From the IMG/VR virus record IMGVR_UViG_3300042922_000225, positions 1-59,393 of that record: DNA of 59,393 nucleotides; one strand, 5' to 3'. Below the pieces are notes generated by a model. That model made no database searches. It saw nothing but the letters and a program-made list of their open reading frames with translations, and was not told where the DNA came from. This document shows positions 43,250 through 52,415 of the stretch, in pieces. The first letter of the stretch is position 1. Each line of letters begins with the position of its first letter. A program made the position numbers and the translations under genes. This DNA is from a virus.

Positions 43250-46200
43250 ATGGCTGACAGCTTTAACTGGTCCGTACTGGTCGATATCGCCACCAAGGGC
43301 GCAAAGGGCACCGAAGCGGAAATTCGCTCCGTCGCTAACGCCGTTGACCAGCTTTCCCGAGAGAACAAGCTGGGAGAAAAGGACACCGAGCGTCACACCC
43401 GCACCCTCGACCGGATGGGTAAGCAGGCCACATCCACGAGCGGTAACGTTGATCGGCTGGCGAACTCAACTAACTCCCTCCGGTACGCGAACTACGATCT
43501 TGCTTCTACCCTGCTTGGGGTATCGGCGGGGCTGACGGCTGTCGGGGCGGCAACGGTTACAGCTTTTGCGTCCCAGGAATCGGCGTTTACGACTGTAGAG
43601 CGCATTACCACCGGCTCTGCCGCCTCCATTTCCGAGCTTCGTGACGAGCTTCAGGCTCTGTCCACTGAACTACCCGTTTCCTTCCAGGGGCTCTCCGAAA
43701 TCGCATCGCTCGGTGCGGCCCTCGATATCCCAGCCGAATCACTGGCTAAGTTCACCGAAACGGTGGCAAAGTTCTCCGCCACCACGGGAGTTACTACGGA
43801 AGCCGCCGCTGCGGGGTTTGGTCGCCTTGCCGCTTACCTGGAAATCCCGCAGGAGCAGTTTGACGCTCTAGGGTCTGCGATCCTCAAGGCGGGTAACATC
43901 TCCGTTGCCACCGAGGAGCAGGTTCTTAAGTTCGCTCAGGCCCTCGCCCTCCCCGGTGCCCGCGCGGGAATCTCCGCGGAGCAGGTGGTGGGCCTTGGCG
44001 CTACGATTGCGTCCTTCGGTAACATTAACGTTGAAGGTGCGGGCTCAGCAGTCACCCGAATTTTCACGGGTATCGACCGGGCGGTTCGGGATGGCGAAGA
44101 GTCTCTGAACAACTTTGCCGCTGCTGCGGGGTATTCGGCCCAGCAATTCGGTATCGCCTGGGAGCAGGACGCCGGGGCGGTGCTCAACCGCGTGCTGGCC
44201 GGGTTGAACTCTGACGTTGGGAACCTTGCGACAAACCTTGACACCCTGGGTTTCCGTAACGTCCGAGACCGCCGGGTTCTTGAGGCTCTGGTTCTCCAGT
44301 ACGACAAGTACCGCTCCATCCTGGGTGAGACCACCTCGGCATGGCGCGAAGGCACGTACATGAACGAGGCTTACGGCCTGGTGCTGGATGACATTGCTTC
44401 GAAGTTCCAGATATTCCTGAACGCGGTCACTAACGCAGCTGCGGCTATCGGGTCGGCTCTGGCTCCCGCTATCGGGGCTCTGCTGGACGGTACGACCGAC
44501 CTGCTTGTTAACCTCGCCGCATTCGCTAGCTCCCCACTGGGGCAGTTTTTTACCCGGATGGCAGTGGGCATTCTTGCCGCTGTGGCGGCTTGGGCGGCTC
44601 TTCGCGGAGGCATTGCTTTGGCTACCGCGGCTACTTTCGCCTTCAACACGGCAACTTCTCTCATGGGCGGCAAGGGCATTATCGCGGGTATCCGGGGTCT
44701 CGCCACCGCCCTGGGAATTTACACCGCCGCAACGGGGACGGCAACCCGAGGGACTATCAACTTCGCCACCGCGTTCAAGGTTCTGGGGCGGGCCACTGTC
44801 GTCATCGGCATCCTCTCACTACTCGGCCAATTGTTTTTGGACCTGGGTGGGACTGTGCAGTGGGCTGGGGAGCAGATTTCCCGGTTCGGGTCTTTCCTGC
44901 GGAGCCTGAATTGGGGTGGAGCCTTTAACGAAGGTGCCGAACAGATTCGAGACTTCGGTAACAGTGTCCAGGAGTGGAGCAAGCATATCCCCCGGGCAAG
45001 CACCGCCACGGAGGACTTCGAGCGCTCTGGCGGTAACCTCAACGATGTTCTGGCTCAGATGGATGACGAGTTCGGTAACGTCGAAGACTCTGCTGCCGCT
45101 ATGGCCGATCAGGTCCGCACGCTGGTGGATTACGCCAACGACCTGTCTTCGGTGTGGAGCCGAGCGTTCGAGATTCGCTTTACCCCCCAGCAGACCCTTG
45201 ACGCGATCACGACTTCGTTCCAGGGAATCCGAGATGCATCCGAAGCTGCCCGCCGGAACATTCGTGGCCTTCAGGCTGAGATCTCCGGCCTTAACTCCGA
45301 CATCAACATTCAGCAGCAGTTCCTTGGTATCGCACAGCAGTACGGTGACACCACCCGTGCTCAGGCTATCCAGGCGAACCTTTCCAAGCTTCAGGCGGAC
45401 CTTGCGGAGAAGACCGCTTCGCTTGCGGAAGAGCGCGAGAAAGACAACAAGACCCTCGTCGGTAACTCCAAGGCGGCCATCCAAAACCGCACAACGCTCA
45501 CGGGTCTCGTACAGCAGTACCAGGCGCACATTCAGTCCCTCGCGAACTCCGGGCTCTCCACTGAAGAACTCCAGCGTCAGACCGAGCAACTGCGCCAGGA
45601 CTTCATCACCCAGGCTACCCAGCTTGGCTTTAACCGGGGGGAGCTTGGGCTTTACGAGCAGTCCTTCCGGGACGTTACCGTTGCGATCCAGAACGTTCCT
45701 CGCGACATTACGGTGAACTTCAACGCCGACCCCGCCTTGCAGGCCATGAATGAGTTTGTGGCGCGCTCTCAGCAGGCAGGCCAAAACGCCGGGCAGAGCT
45801 TCGCTTCCGGGTTCAATACGGGCGTTGACGACATGCGCATGGCGATGGAGAAGGCCACCTCGATTATTCAGTTGGTCAAGGACACCTGGGGCGGCGGGTC
45901 TAGCGGTCGTTCGCGTTCTGGCGGCGGGTCGTGGGGCGGTCTTGGCAACCCGATTGCCGACTGGGCCTACGACATTGGCCGGAACATCCGGGGCTACGCA
46001 GACGGCGGCTACACCGGACGGGGCGGCAAGTACGAGGCGGCGGGCGTTGTCCATCGCGGCGAGTACGTGATCCCGGCCAAGCATGTTAACCAGGCCACGG
46101 GACTTCCGAACGCCGATGCGATGGGTCGTCTTCAGCGGGGAGCCCCAACCCGGCAGGGTTACGCCAACGGCGGCTTCGTGCGCGGTGGCGGTATGGGCGG

Positions 46201-46336
46201 TCAGGTCACGCTTTCTCCAACGTCCATTCAGCAGCTTGCAATGGTCATGGACAAGATCATTTCCCTCGATGGCCGGGTGGTCGGAGAAACCGCATCACGT
46301 TCGTACCAGACCGGAACTACGGTCGGAAAATACTAG
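43250..46336 (+). CDS. Tape measure protein
   Basis: 1028 aa, the longest gene, placed after the chaperones. The N-terminal third carries the TP901/phage tape measure pattern (SELRDELQALSTELPVSFQGLSEIASLGAALDIP, AAAGFGRLAAYLEIPQEQFDALGSAIL). A hydrophobic region near residues 385-530 (LGQFFTRMAVGILAAVAAWAALRGGIAL) may insert into the membrane. It ends with a Gly-rich part (GGGSSGRSRSGGGSWGG) and GEYVIPAKHVNQATG, typical of this family. It sets tail length. The Gly-rich part may be flexible. Confidence 0.95.
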   Translation: MADSFNWSVLVDIATKGAKGTEAEIRSVANAVDQLSRENKLGEKDTERHTRTLDRMGKQATSTSGNVDRLANSTNSLRYANYDLASTLLGVSAGLTAVGAATVTAFASQESAFTTVERITTGSAASISELRDELQALSTELPVSFQGLSEIASLGAALDIPAESLAKFTETVAKFSATTGVTTEAAAAGFGRLAAYLEIPQEQFDALGSAILKAGNISVATEEQVLKFAQALALPGARAGISAEQVVGLGATIASFGNINVEGAGSAVTRIFTGIDRAVRDGEESLNNFAAAAGYSAQQFGIAWEQDAGAVLNRVLAGLNSDVGNLATNLDTLGFRNVRDRRVLEALVLQYDKYRSILGETTSAWREGTYMNEAYGLVLDDIASKFQIFLNAVTNAAAAIGSALAPAIGALLDGTTDLLVNLAAFASSPLGQFFTRMAVGILAAVAAWAALRGGIALATAATFAFNTATSLMGGKGIIAGIRGLATALGIYTAATGTATRGTINFATAFKVLGRATVVIGILSLLGQLFLDLGGTVQWAGEQISRFGSFLRSLNWGGAFNEGAEQIRDFGNSVQEWSKHIPRASTATEDFERSGGNLNDVLAQMDDEFGNVEDSAAAMADQVRTLVDYANDLSSVWSRAFEIRFTPQQTLDAITTSFQGIRDASEAARRNIRGLQAEISGLNSDINIQQQFLGIAQQYGDTTRAQAIQANLSKLQADLAEKTASLAEEREKDNKTLVGNSKAAIQNRTTLTGLVQQYQAHIQSLANSGLSTEELQRQTEQLRQDFITQATQLGFNRGELGLYEQSFRDVTVAIQNVPRDITVNFNADPALQAMNEFVARSQQAGQNAGQSFASGFNTGVDDMRMAMEKATSIIQLVKDTWGGGSSGRSRSGGGSWGGLGNPIADWAYDIGRNIRGYADGGYTGRGGKYEAAGVVHRGEYVIPAKHVNQATGLPNADAMGRLQRGAPTRQGYANGGFVRGGGMGGQVTLSPTSIQQLAMVMDKIISLDGRVVGETASRSYQTGTTVGKY

Positions 46337-46338
46337 CC

Positions 46339-46353
46339 TGATAAACTGGTTAG
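46339..46353 (+). promoter_or_regulatory. Late promoter motif copy
   Basis: TGATAAACTGGTTAG, three bases after the tape measure stop and 20 nt before the SGNH hydrolase gene. Confidence 0.65.
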
Positions 46354-46372
46354 AGAGACTTTTAGGAGCCTA

Positions 46373-48187
46373 ATGCCCGATCTTGATCTGCCCATCCCGG
46401 GCGTTACACCCGGCCCTGAGTGGGCGACAAAGAACAACGCGGCCCTTAACGCGCTTAATGAAGTTATGGAGACGGGGCGACTCTCGCAGGAGGGCCTTGA
46501 AGCGGAACTAGTTTCTACCGCGGCCGACCTCAATCCGGAGGCACTGTCAGACTCTTTCATCGCCCAGCAAATTGCCACTCCCGGGAGTCAGACGGCTACT
46601 GAATTGTCAGGGGCGGTTGAGGGTGAGGTCGCAACTAAAATTGCCACTTCTCCCGATATAGTGGCGCGGCCCGATAAGCTACGGCGAACCCGGGTGGGGC
46701 TGGCCAATACTCCTACGCGCCGGTCAACCATTTTCGCAATCGGTGATTCAGTAACTGAGGGGGACGCGGCTACAGCCCGGGATCGCCGCTGGGTTGATGT
46801 CCTTCGCGCGGTGTTGCAGCGTACCTTTCCCTCTATTAACGGGGAGGAGGCAGTCGGGTTCATCCCGGCTAACTACTTTACCACTTCATTCCCCCAGGTC
46901 TTCTCATTCACCGGTACGACCTCCCAGTACAACTATTTCGGACCTGGGGGCCGGTCCCGCCGTATGGAGCCGTCCTCGGAAGCCACAGCGACTATCCAGG
47001 GCGCGTCGAGCATTGATGTGATGTACGCCAAGGCGACCTTCACTGGCCGAATGGAAATCCTCATCGATGGCGTCTCACAAGGTACAACTCAGACCTCTGC
47101 CGCATCCAGCCTGGACGGGTTCGCGGTTCGTGTCGTAATGCCCGACACGGGTCCTCACGAGGTTAAGGTTAGACCCTTCGAAGCGTTCCCGATTATGTTC
47201 GAGGGAGTGATCGTCAATAACGGCAATGAGGCTTCCGGGGTTCGCGTCATCGACGCCGGGCACTGGGGGTGGACCACCAGCCATTTCCTCACGGGTGGGG
47301 GTCCCTCCAGTCTGGGCCAACTGGCCTCCTACCTCGATCCCGACCTCGTGACTATCGCGCTGACCGCGAATGATTACTCCGGCCAGGTACCAATTGCCAC
47401 GTACAAAGCGAACATCGTCGCGCTGATCGCAGCCGTTCGGGCCAGTGGGGCGACCCCCGATATAATGCTGATTGCGTACCCGGAACGAAGCAACGTAATT
47501 TCCCCTGCGATCCCATACTCCGCGTATGTGGACGCACTTGCTGAGGTGGCGGCGGCGGACATGAGTGTGACACTCCTGGATCTTCGCCGATACATGGATA
47601 AAGTCGCGGAGGACACCCTCTCGCTGTGGGCCGACAACGTGCACCCAAACGACCGGGGGGGAAGAACCATCGGTCAGTACATTGCTGCGTTCCTCTCCGC
47701 GGGCGTTACACCCCAACCGAAGCCCCGAGACCGGGAGTCGGTGTTCATCCCCGCTTCCGCCTTCACCCCCTCCGCTGGCTCCCCCGCGATGGCTGTGGGG
47801 TCTGGGGCTTACACGGGCCTAGCCTACGATGCCAGCGCCCAAGAGGCGGCAGTTACTTGGACTCGGCTGCCCGTTGGATGGACAAAGGTTAATGTCGAGT
47901 TGTACTGGTTGCACTACAACAGCACACCCAGTGGCGATGTAATCTGGCGTATAAATCTCCGGCAGCAACCCATCGGAGCCGTAACTGACGCCAACTTGGC
48001 CGATGTTACAAAGCAAGTTACCGCTCCAGCACAGTTTGTCAGTCAACGCCTGGCGCTTGTTTCGGGTCAAGCCATTTCCCCGGATAAACTCACAGGTATT
48101 TCGGTCATTCGGATGGCGGCGGGTGCGGGGGACACATTCGCGGCGGACTCTATTCTCGTGGGCGTCCGTCTGGTTCGGGTAGAGTAG
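46373..48187 (+). CDS. Tail protein with SGNH/GDSL hydrolase domain
   Basis: 604 aa. Block I FAIGDSVTEGD holds the nucleophile Ser (about residue 127), block III LTANDYS the Asn, and block V DNVHPNDRGG the Asp-His pair (about 420), so a full SGNH active site is present. The N terminus (PDLDLPIPGVTPGPEWATKNNAALNALNEVM) looks like a virion-attachment segment, and the C-terminal 150 residues form a beta-rich domain. It may deacetylate or de-esterify cell-wall or surface polymers during adsorption. GC content is a little lower than in neighbouring tail genes. Confidence 0.8.
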   Translation: MPDLDLPIPGVTPGPEWATKNNAALNALNEVMETGRLSQEGLEAELVSTAADLNPEALSDSFIAQQIATPGSQTATELSGAVEGEVATKIATSPDIVARPDKLRRTRVGLANTPTRRSTIFAIGDSVTEGDAATARDRRWVDVLRAVLQRTFPSINGEEAVGFIPANYFTTSFPQVFSFTGTTSQYNYFGPGGRSRRMEPSSEATATIQGASSIDVMYAKATFTGRMEILIDGVSQGTTQTSAASSLDGFAVRVVMPDTGPHEVKVRPFEAFPIMFEGVIVNNGNEASGVRVIDAGHWGWTTSHFLTGGGPSSLGQLASYLDPDLVTIALTANDYSGQVPIATYKANIVALIAAVRASGATPDIMLIAYPERSNVISPAIPYSAYVDALAEVAAADMSVTLLDLRRYMDKVAEDTLSLWADNVHPNDRGGRTIGQYIAAFLSAGVTPQPKPRDRESVFIPASAFTPSAGSPAMAVGSGAYTGLAYDASAQEAAVTWTRLPVGWTKVNVELYWLHYNSTPSGDVIWRINLRQQPIGAVTDANLADVTKQVTAPAQFVSQRLALVSGQAISPDKLTGISVIRMAAGAGDTFAADSILVGVRLVRVE

Positions 48188-48200
48188 TTTACACCCCTCC

Positions 48201-48215
48201 TGATAAACTAGATAG
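48201..48215 (+). promoter_or_regulatory. Late promoter motif copy
   Basis: TGATAAACTAGATAGG, 30 nt before the distal tail gene. Confidence 0.65.
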
Positions 48216-48244
48216 GAGAGATTCGCTTCCCGAAGGGACCTGCC

Positions 48245-49228
48245 TTGGCATATTCAAACCGTAACCGTTTTTGGTTCGGGACAATGGCAGGTAACTCCGA
48301 ATGGTTCCCCACCCCTGTCCGAGGTGCAGAAATGAACCCGGAAGGGTGGAGCGCAGGCGGCACTCTTCTTAACGGTGGCGGATACCAGTTTAACTCGTTC
48401 GGGTCTCACAAGACCTACACGTTCGAATGGCGCGATTCTTCGGCAATTGAGGCCGCTGCGAGGATGAAAGCGTACTCGGACGGAACCTACGGACGTGGCC
48501 TGATCCAATTTGTTGACCCGTTGATCTACGATAAGAACACCGCGCCTGCTCAGCTTGCAGACCCCTCCATTGCCATTGGATACGAGGGCGTGTCGATGGT
48601 GTACGGGGTTGAGCCGACCGGTACCCCCACCCCGAATCGCCGTAAGAACGCACTGCCGGTAACTTCCGCCGTCTACAGCCTGGGAATCGTGGACGCCGGT
48701 TTCCGGGGTACGGAGGGCGCGGTGTTCCTTCCTATCCCGGAGGGTCACGTACTGGCTCTGGGTGCGGTCTACTCGGCCACGGGTTCAGGCGGCGTGTTCG
48801 TGTCGTGGCAGGACAGCGACGGCGTTATTCACGAGGCTCAGCGCTTGACTGAAGTTGACCCCGAGGCAGACACTCTCCTCCCGGACATCGTAATCCAGGG
48901 CGAAGGCGTATGGGTGTGGGTAGGCAAGGAGTCAGCGGGCTCGGCGTCCGTTACGTTCTCGGCGTTCATTTCCCGCCTAGTTCGGAAGCGTGATGTGGCG
49001 GAGTTCGGCCTGTACGGCGACGGTTTCTACGGCCAGTTCACGTACGGAGAAGCATTCCCGCGCGTTCTCGTTCAGCGCCTCATTACGGGTCCGTGGATGG
49101 CGGGCCTGGGTCACTCGGGGTGCCGGTTCATCGGTAAGCCCACGTACGTTGCCAACGGGCCGTTTAACGGCGGTCAAGCCGGGTTTGCGGCGAGCTTCAG
49201 AGAAGTAGGCCAATGGGTGGTGGCTTGA
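48245..49228 (+). CDS. Distal tail protein (minor tail)
   Basis: 327 aa from TTG 48245 (GAAGGGACC upstream). N-terminal beta-rich part (NRFWFGTMAGNSEWFPTP, NSFGSHKTYTFEWRDSSAIEAAARM) matches actinophage minor tail proteins that follow the tape measure and act as distal tail (Dit) proteins. A galectin-like C-terminal part (VFVSWQDSDGVIHEAQRL, VWVWVGKESAGSASVTFSAF) may bind carbohydrate. Confidence 0.7.
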   Translation: MAYSNRNRFWFGTMAGNSEWFPTPVRGAEMNPEGWSAGGTLLNGGGYQFNSFGSHKTYTFEWRDSSAIEAAARMKAYSDGTYGRGLIQFVDPLIYDKNTAPAQLADPSIAIGYEGVSMVYGVEPTGTPTPNRRKNALPVTSAVYSLGIVDAGFRGTEGAVFLPIPEGHVLALGAVYSATGSGGVFVSWQDSDGVIHEAQRLTEVDPEADTLLPDIVIQGEGVWVWVGKESAGSASVTFSAFISRLVRKRDVAEFGLYGDGFYGQFTYGEAFPRVLVQRLITGPWMAGLGHSGCRFIGKPTYVANGPFNGGQAGFAASFREVGQWVVA

Positions 49229-49229
49229 C

Positions 49230-50759
49230 ATGGGCTACAACCTTTCAATCGACGGCTATGACTACAAGTTCCACCCCGCAGGCTACACTGTCCAAGAAGA
49301 CGCCACCCCGCTTCCTGCGAACGACTCTTTCGGCTCTGTCGGCACCATCGACATCACGCTTCCGATGCCCGATGAGTACGCAGGCGGTCGCACGAACCCG
49401 CTGGTGCGCTTTGGCCCCGAATGGCTGATCGATAAGACCTTCGTGTTCACCGATACTGAGCGCGGATCTATTCCCGGCACGTTCCTCTCGGCTAACGTGA
49501 GCCTTGCAGACGGCACAATCCGAGTCTCCGGGCTCCCCCGTACGGGCATCCTGAACGTGTATAACGTCAACGCGCAGCCTTTCGTGGGTACCCTTGGCAA
49601 TGCGATTGCCTACTACCTCTCCCTTGCGAACGTAACCACGGGCTACAACGTGGACTCGACCCTAGCCGCCCGGTACGTAACCTTCCCGGGTTGGACAGGT
49701 GAGCTTTGGTACCACCTGAAGCAGATGGCGTCCGTCCACAATATCGACATTTCCCTGGTCAACGGGATTATCTACTTCCGCCCTATTCGCCGCCGCACCA
49801 TTGAGCGCGGTGTGGACATCTCCAAGAACCGCGACCTGAACCTGCCTACCCTGGCGCAGGCGGTAGAAGTCTACAACTACAAGAACCGGGCTATCACCAA
49901 CGAACTCGTTTACCCGCCCAAGGGTTGGACCCCAGAGGTGGAAGTCTACAACGTTAACGCCGGGGAGACGGCGGAATACACTCTGGAGCTTTCTTCGTCG
50001 GTGTCCTCTATTCAGACCCCCGTCATGCAGACGAGCGTGACTCCGGGATACGCTGCATCATCGGTATATACGGTTGTGGCAAACGACGGACTTCCCATCC
50101 CCCCGCAGCAGTGGATCAACCACGGCGGACGGTTTGAACTTACGATAAACCCGGACACGGTAACCCTTAACCTCAAGTTGACGGGACCTACGGGAATCCC
50201 GACTGCTTACGGAACGGTAGCTACCAACTTCTCACTTGCTCTCGCTTCGGACTCTACGGGCAACCGCTATTCGACCCTGCGTGTCGTAGGTACGGGTGTT
50301 ATGTTCGATAAAGGCGACCCGCTTAGAATCCGAACAGGAGTCCCCGCGACCAAAGCCCCGACTGAGGTGGGTGTGACGGTCGATAACCCGTTTGTATCCG
50401 ACCTGGACGACTGCTACCGGATCGGTACTCGTGCGGCTCGTGAGTTCGCGTATCCCGCCCCGGACATCTCGGCGGACATTGTTCGGGCTATTCCGCTGGA
50501 CGACGACGAGTGGCTGGGTTCCACCTTCGGTAACGTGGCAGGCGCTCGCGTGTGGGATGCATCTTCTAAGCGCTTCTACCGTGTCCGGGAATCCCGTTTC
50601 AGCGAAGGCTCGATCAGCTACTCCGCGGACGATGACCTGACCTACGGCGACGTGGAAGAACACTTCGACGGCTACACTTACGGCGATATCGAGGACTTGT
50701 ACGACGGGTTCAACTACCTCCAGGTAGAGCGCCGGGGGCTGGTGAACTTTGGAGACTGA
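49230..50759 (+). CDS. Minor tail protein (Tal/baseplate hub-like)
   Basis: 509 aa, starting just after the distal tail gene. Sections such as LWYHLKQMASVHNIDISLVNGIIYFRPI and AVEVYNYKNRAITNELVYPPKGW are typical of phage tail hub proteins (gp27-like folds). It would close the tail tip and hold the downstream tail proteins. Its end overlaps the next start by 11 nt. Confidence 0.7.
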   Translation: MGYNLSIDGYDYKFHPAGYTVQEDATPLPANDSFGSVGTIDITLPMPDEYAGGRTNPLVRFGPEWLIDKTFVFTDTERGSIPGTFLSANVSLADGTIRVSGLPRTGILNVYNVNAQPFVGTLGNAIAYYLSLANVTTGYNVDSTLAARYVTFPGWTGELWYHLKQMASVHNIDISLVNGIIYFRPIRRRTIERGVDISKNRDLNLPTLAQAVEVYNYKNRAITNELVYPPKGWTPEVEVYNVNAGETAEYTLELSSSVSSIQTPVMQTSVTPGYAASSVYTVVANDGLPIPPQQWINHGGRFELTINPDTVTLNLKLTGPTGIPTAYGTVATNFSLALASDSTGNRYSTLRVVGTGVMFDKGDPLRIRTGVPATKAPTEVGVTVDNPFVSDLDDCYRIGTRAAREFAYPAPDISADIVRAIPLDDDEWLGSTFGNVAGARVWDASSKRFYRVRESRFSEGSISYSADDDLTYGDVEEHFDGYTYGDIEDLYDGFNYLQVERRGLVNFGD

Positions 50760-51801
50760 TGTTTTTCCCCGTCGGAACCTCGGTAAGGCTGAGCAATGGG
50801 GCCGGGAGGTAGAGCGCCGGACCCGCTTGATCGACCGCACGGTGGGTATCCGCGACCAGTCATTCTCCGGGGCAGACCGCTACATTTCGTCTTCGGCTAA
50901 GGCCATCGCAGATCAGGCCACTGCTACCCTTGCCGCTTACAAGCTCATCCCCATCCCCGTAAATCTCTCCGCCCACACAAACTCGGTGGCAGTGGGGCCC
51001 GCATGGTCTACGGTTGCAACCCTTACCGTGGCGCTTAACGAGGATATGTCTTTTGCGGATCTCGTGGTGATTGGGGATGCTCAGTTCGATGAAGTACGTC
51101 AAGGCGGTGGCGGAGGTCCTGCGCAGTTCGTGTGGCCCTATCCTCTGGACTACACAACCGACGAGTACGGACCGAGACCGGGAATTGGCGACGGCTTCCA
51201 CAAGGGCCTCGACTTTGCAGGAGGTCCCGCCTCCTCGGGTAACCCGATTCCCGCCACAGCCAACGGCACCGTGATCGCACGGGCTTATCAAGAAGAGCGC
51301 GGTAACTACGTTATCCTCGACCACGGCATGCGGGACGGTAACAATCTCCAGACGTGGTACTACCACATGAACGCTCCTGCTCCGGTGTCAGTGGGTCAAT
51401 CCGTAACTCAGGGTCAGACAATCGGCTACATCGGAAATACGGGTTTGTCGATGGGCGCTCACCTCCACTATGAAACCCGCATCAACGGGGAGCACTTGAA
51501 CCCCCGGGCGTTCATGGACCTCTACGGCGGGGCATCCAGCACCGAGCCCGGCCCCGTTCAGGACATCTACGGGCGTCTGATTATCGGCGGGACGGTGAGT
51601 CAGGAGGAGCGCTACCCCGCAATGGTGGGGGGGACGCCCCTTACCGGTCGGCAATGGACTAAGGTCGTGGCGGGCGGGTCCTTTCCCATTACCGCGTCCA
51701 CAATCTCCGTCCAGTTGCAACTTAAGTCTTCACTCCAACCCGTAGTCATCACCAACACACCTTTCGCATCGATTACAGTTCTAGGGGCAATTAGAGCATG
51801 A
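50749..51801 (+). CDS. Minor tail protein with M23 peptidase domain
   Basis: 350 aa from TTG 50749. The N-terminal 60 residues (TDVFPRRNLGKAEQWGREVERR) are homologous to the start of the next protein and probably attach both to the tail tip. The middle is an M23 metallopeptidase: HKGLDFAGGPA (His and Asp ligands, about residue 150) and HLHYETR (about 238). M23 enzymes cut peptidoglycan cross-bridges, so it likely opens the wall at infection. Confidence 0.85.
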   Translation: METDVFPRRNLGKAEQWGREVERRTRLIDRTVGIRDQSFSGADRYISSSAKAIADQATATLAAYKLIPIPVNLSAHTNSVAVGPAWSTVATLTVALNEDMSFADLVVIGDAQFDEVRQGGGGGPAQFVWPYPLDYTTDEYGPRPGIGDGFHKGLDFAGGPASSGNPIPATANGTVIARAYQEERGNYVILDHGMRDGNNLQTWYYHMNAPAPVSVGQSVTQGQTIGYIGNTGLSMGAHLHYETRINGEHLNPRAFMDLYGGASSTEPGPVQDIYGRLIIGGTVSQEERYPAMVGGTPLTGRQWTKVVAGGSFPITASTISVQLQLKSSLQPVVITNTPFASITVLGAIRA

Positions 51802-52394
51802 GCACTGACGTATTTCCCCGCCGCAATCTTCCCGATAAGGCCGAAGACTGGGGCCGGAAGGTCGAAGAGCGCATTGTGGCCCTCGAAGGCGTCGGTCAAA
51901 TCCTGGGAGGAAAGGCCCAGGGCGTTAACCGTACCCAAGCCTCTTCCCTACAGGACCTCGCGCAGCAACTCGCCCGTCTTGACGCACTTCAGCGATCCAT
52001 CCCACGGTCGGCTGCGATCACCACATCCAACTACAACTTTGGGCTTGGAACTACCGGCTGGAATACCATCGCCGAAACTACACTTTCGGGTTCGGGTTCG
52101 GGCGGCTCGGTAACAGCAGTCACGTCGGGAACCCTGATTTCGGGTGCTGCGGAAACCCTCATCGGAACCCGTTTTAGGTTGGTGCTGAACAACACGAACG
52201 CGTCCCCCGAATTCCCCGGAATGTACACCCCGCAGGGAGCTTTCTACGTTCCTGTCATACCGTCCTACTCGTGGAATTTCACAGGCACTTCCGCAAACGT
52301 CAAACTCCAATGCGCCCCCGAAGCGACCCAGCCCTGGCCGGGCGGAACAGGAAGCCACGTAGCACTCGCCCTTTATGGGTCTTTCTACGGCTGA
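51798..52394 (+). CDS. Minor tail protein, paralogous N terminus
   Basis: 198 aa, ATG overlapping the upstream stop (ATGA). It begins STDVFPRRNLPDKAEDWGRKVEER, like the M23 tail protein, and has a different beta-rich C terminus (YNFGLGTTGWNTIAETTLSGSGSG, ALALYGSFYG). Probably a receptor-binding or decoration part using a shared docking module. Confidence 0.75.
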   Translation: MSTDVFPRRNLPDKAEDWGRKVEERIVALEGVGQILGGKAQGVNRTQASSLQDLAQQLARLDALQRSIPRSAAITTSNYNFGLGTTGWNTIAETTLSGSGSGGSVTAVTSGTLISGAAETLIGTRFRLVLNNTNASPEFPGMYTPQGAFYVPVIPSYSWNFTGTSANVKLQCAPEATQPWPGGTGSHVALALYGSFYG

Positions 52395-52406
52395 TAAACT
52401 TGATAG
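52392..52406 (+). promoter_or_regulatory. Late promoter motif copy
   Basis: TGATAAACTTGATAGGGAGG; here the motif runs directly into a GGGAGG ribosome-binding site before ATG 52416. The upstream stop codon is part of it. Confidence 0.65.
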
Positions 52407-52415
52407 GGAGGACTA

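Noticed and set aside
44819-46084. 421-codon minus-strand frame opposite the tape measure gene
   Set aside because: Shadow of a long, codon-biased gene; no start site and no recognisable domain.
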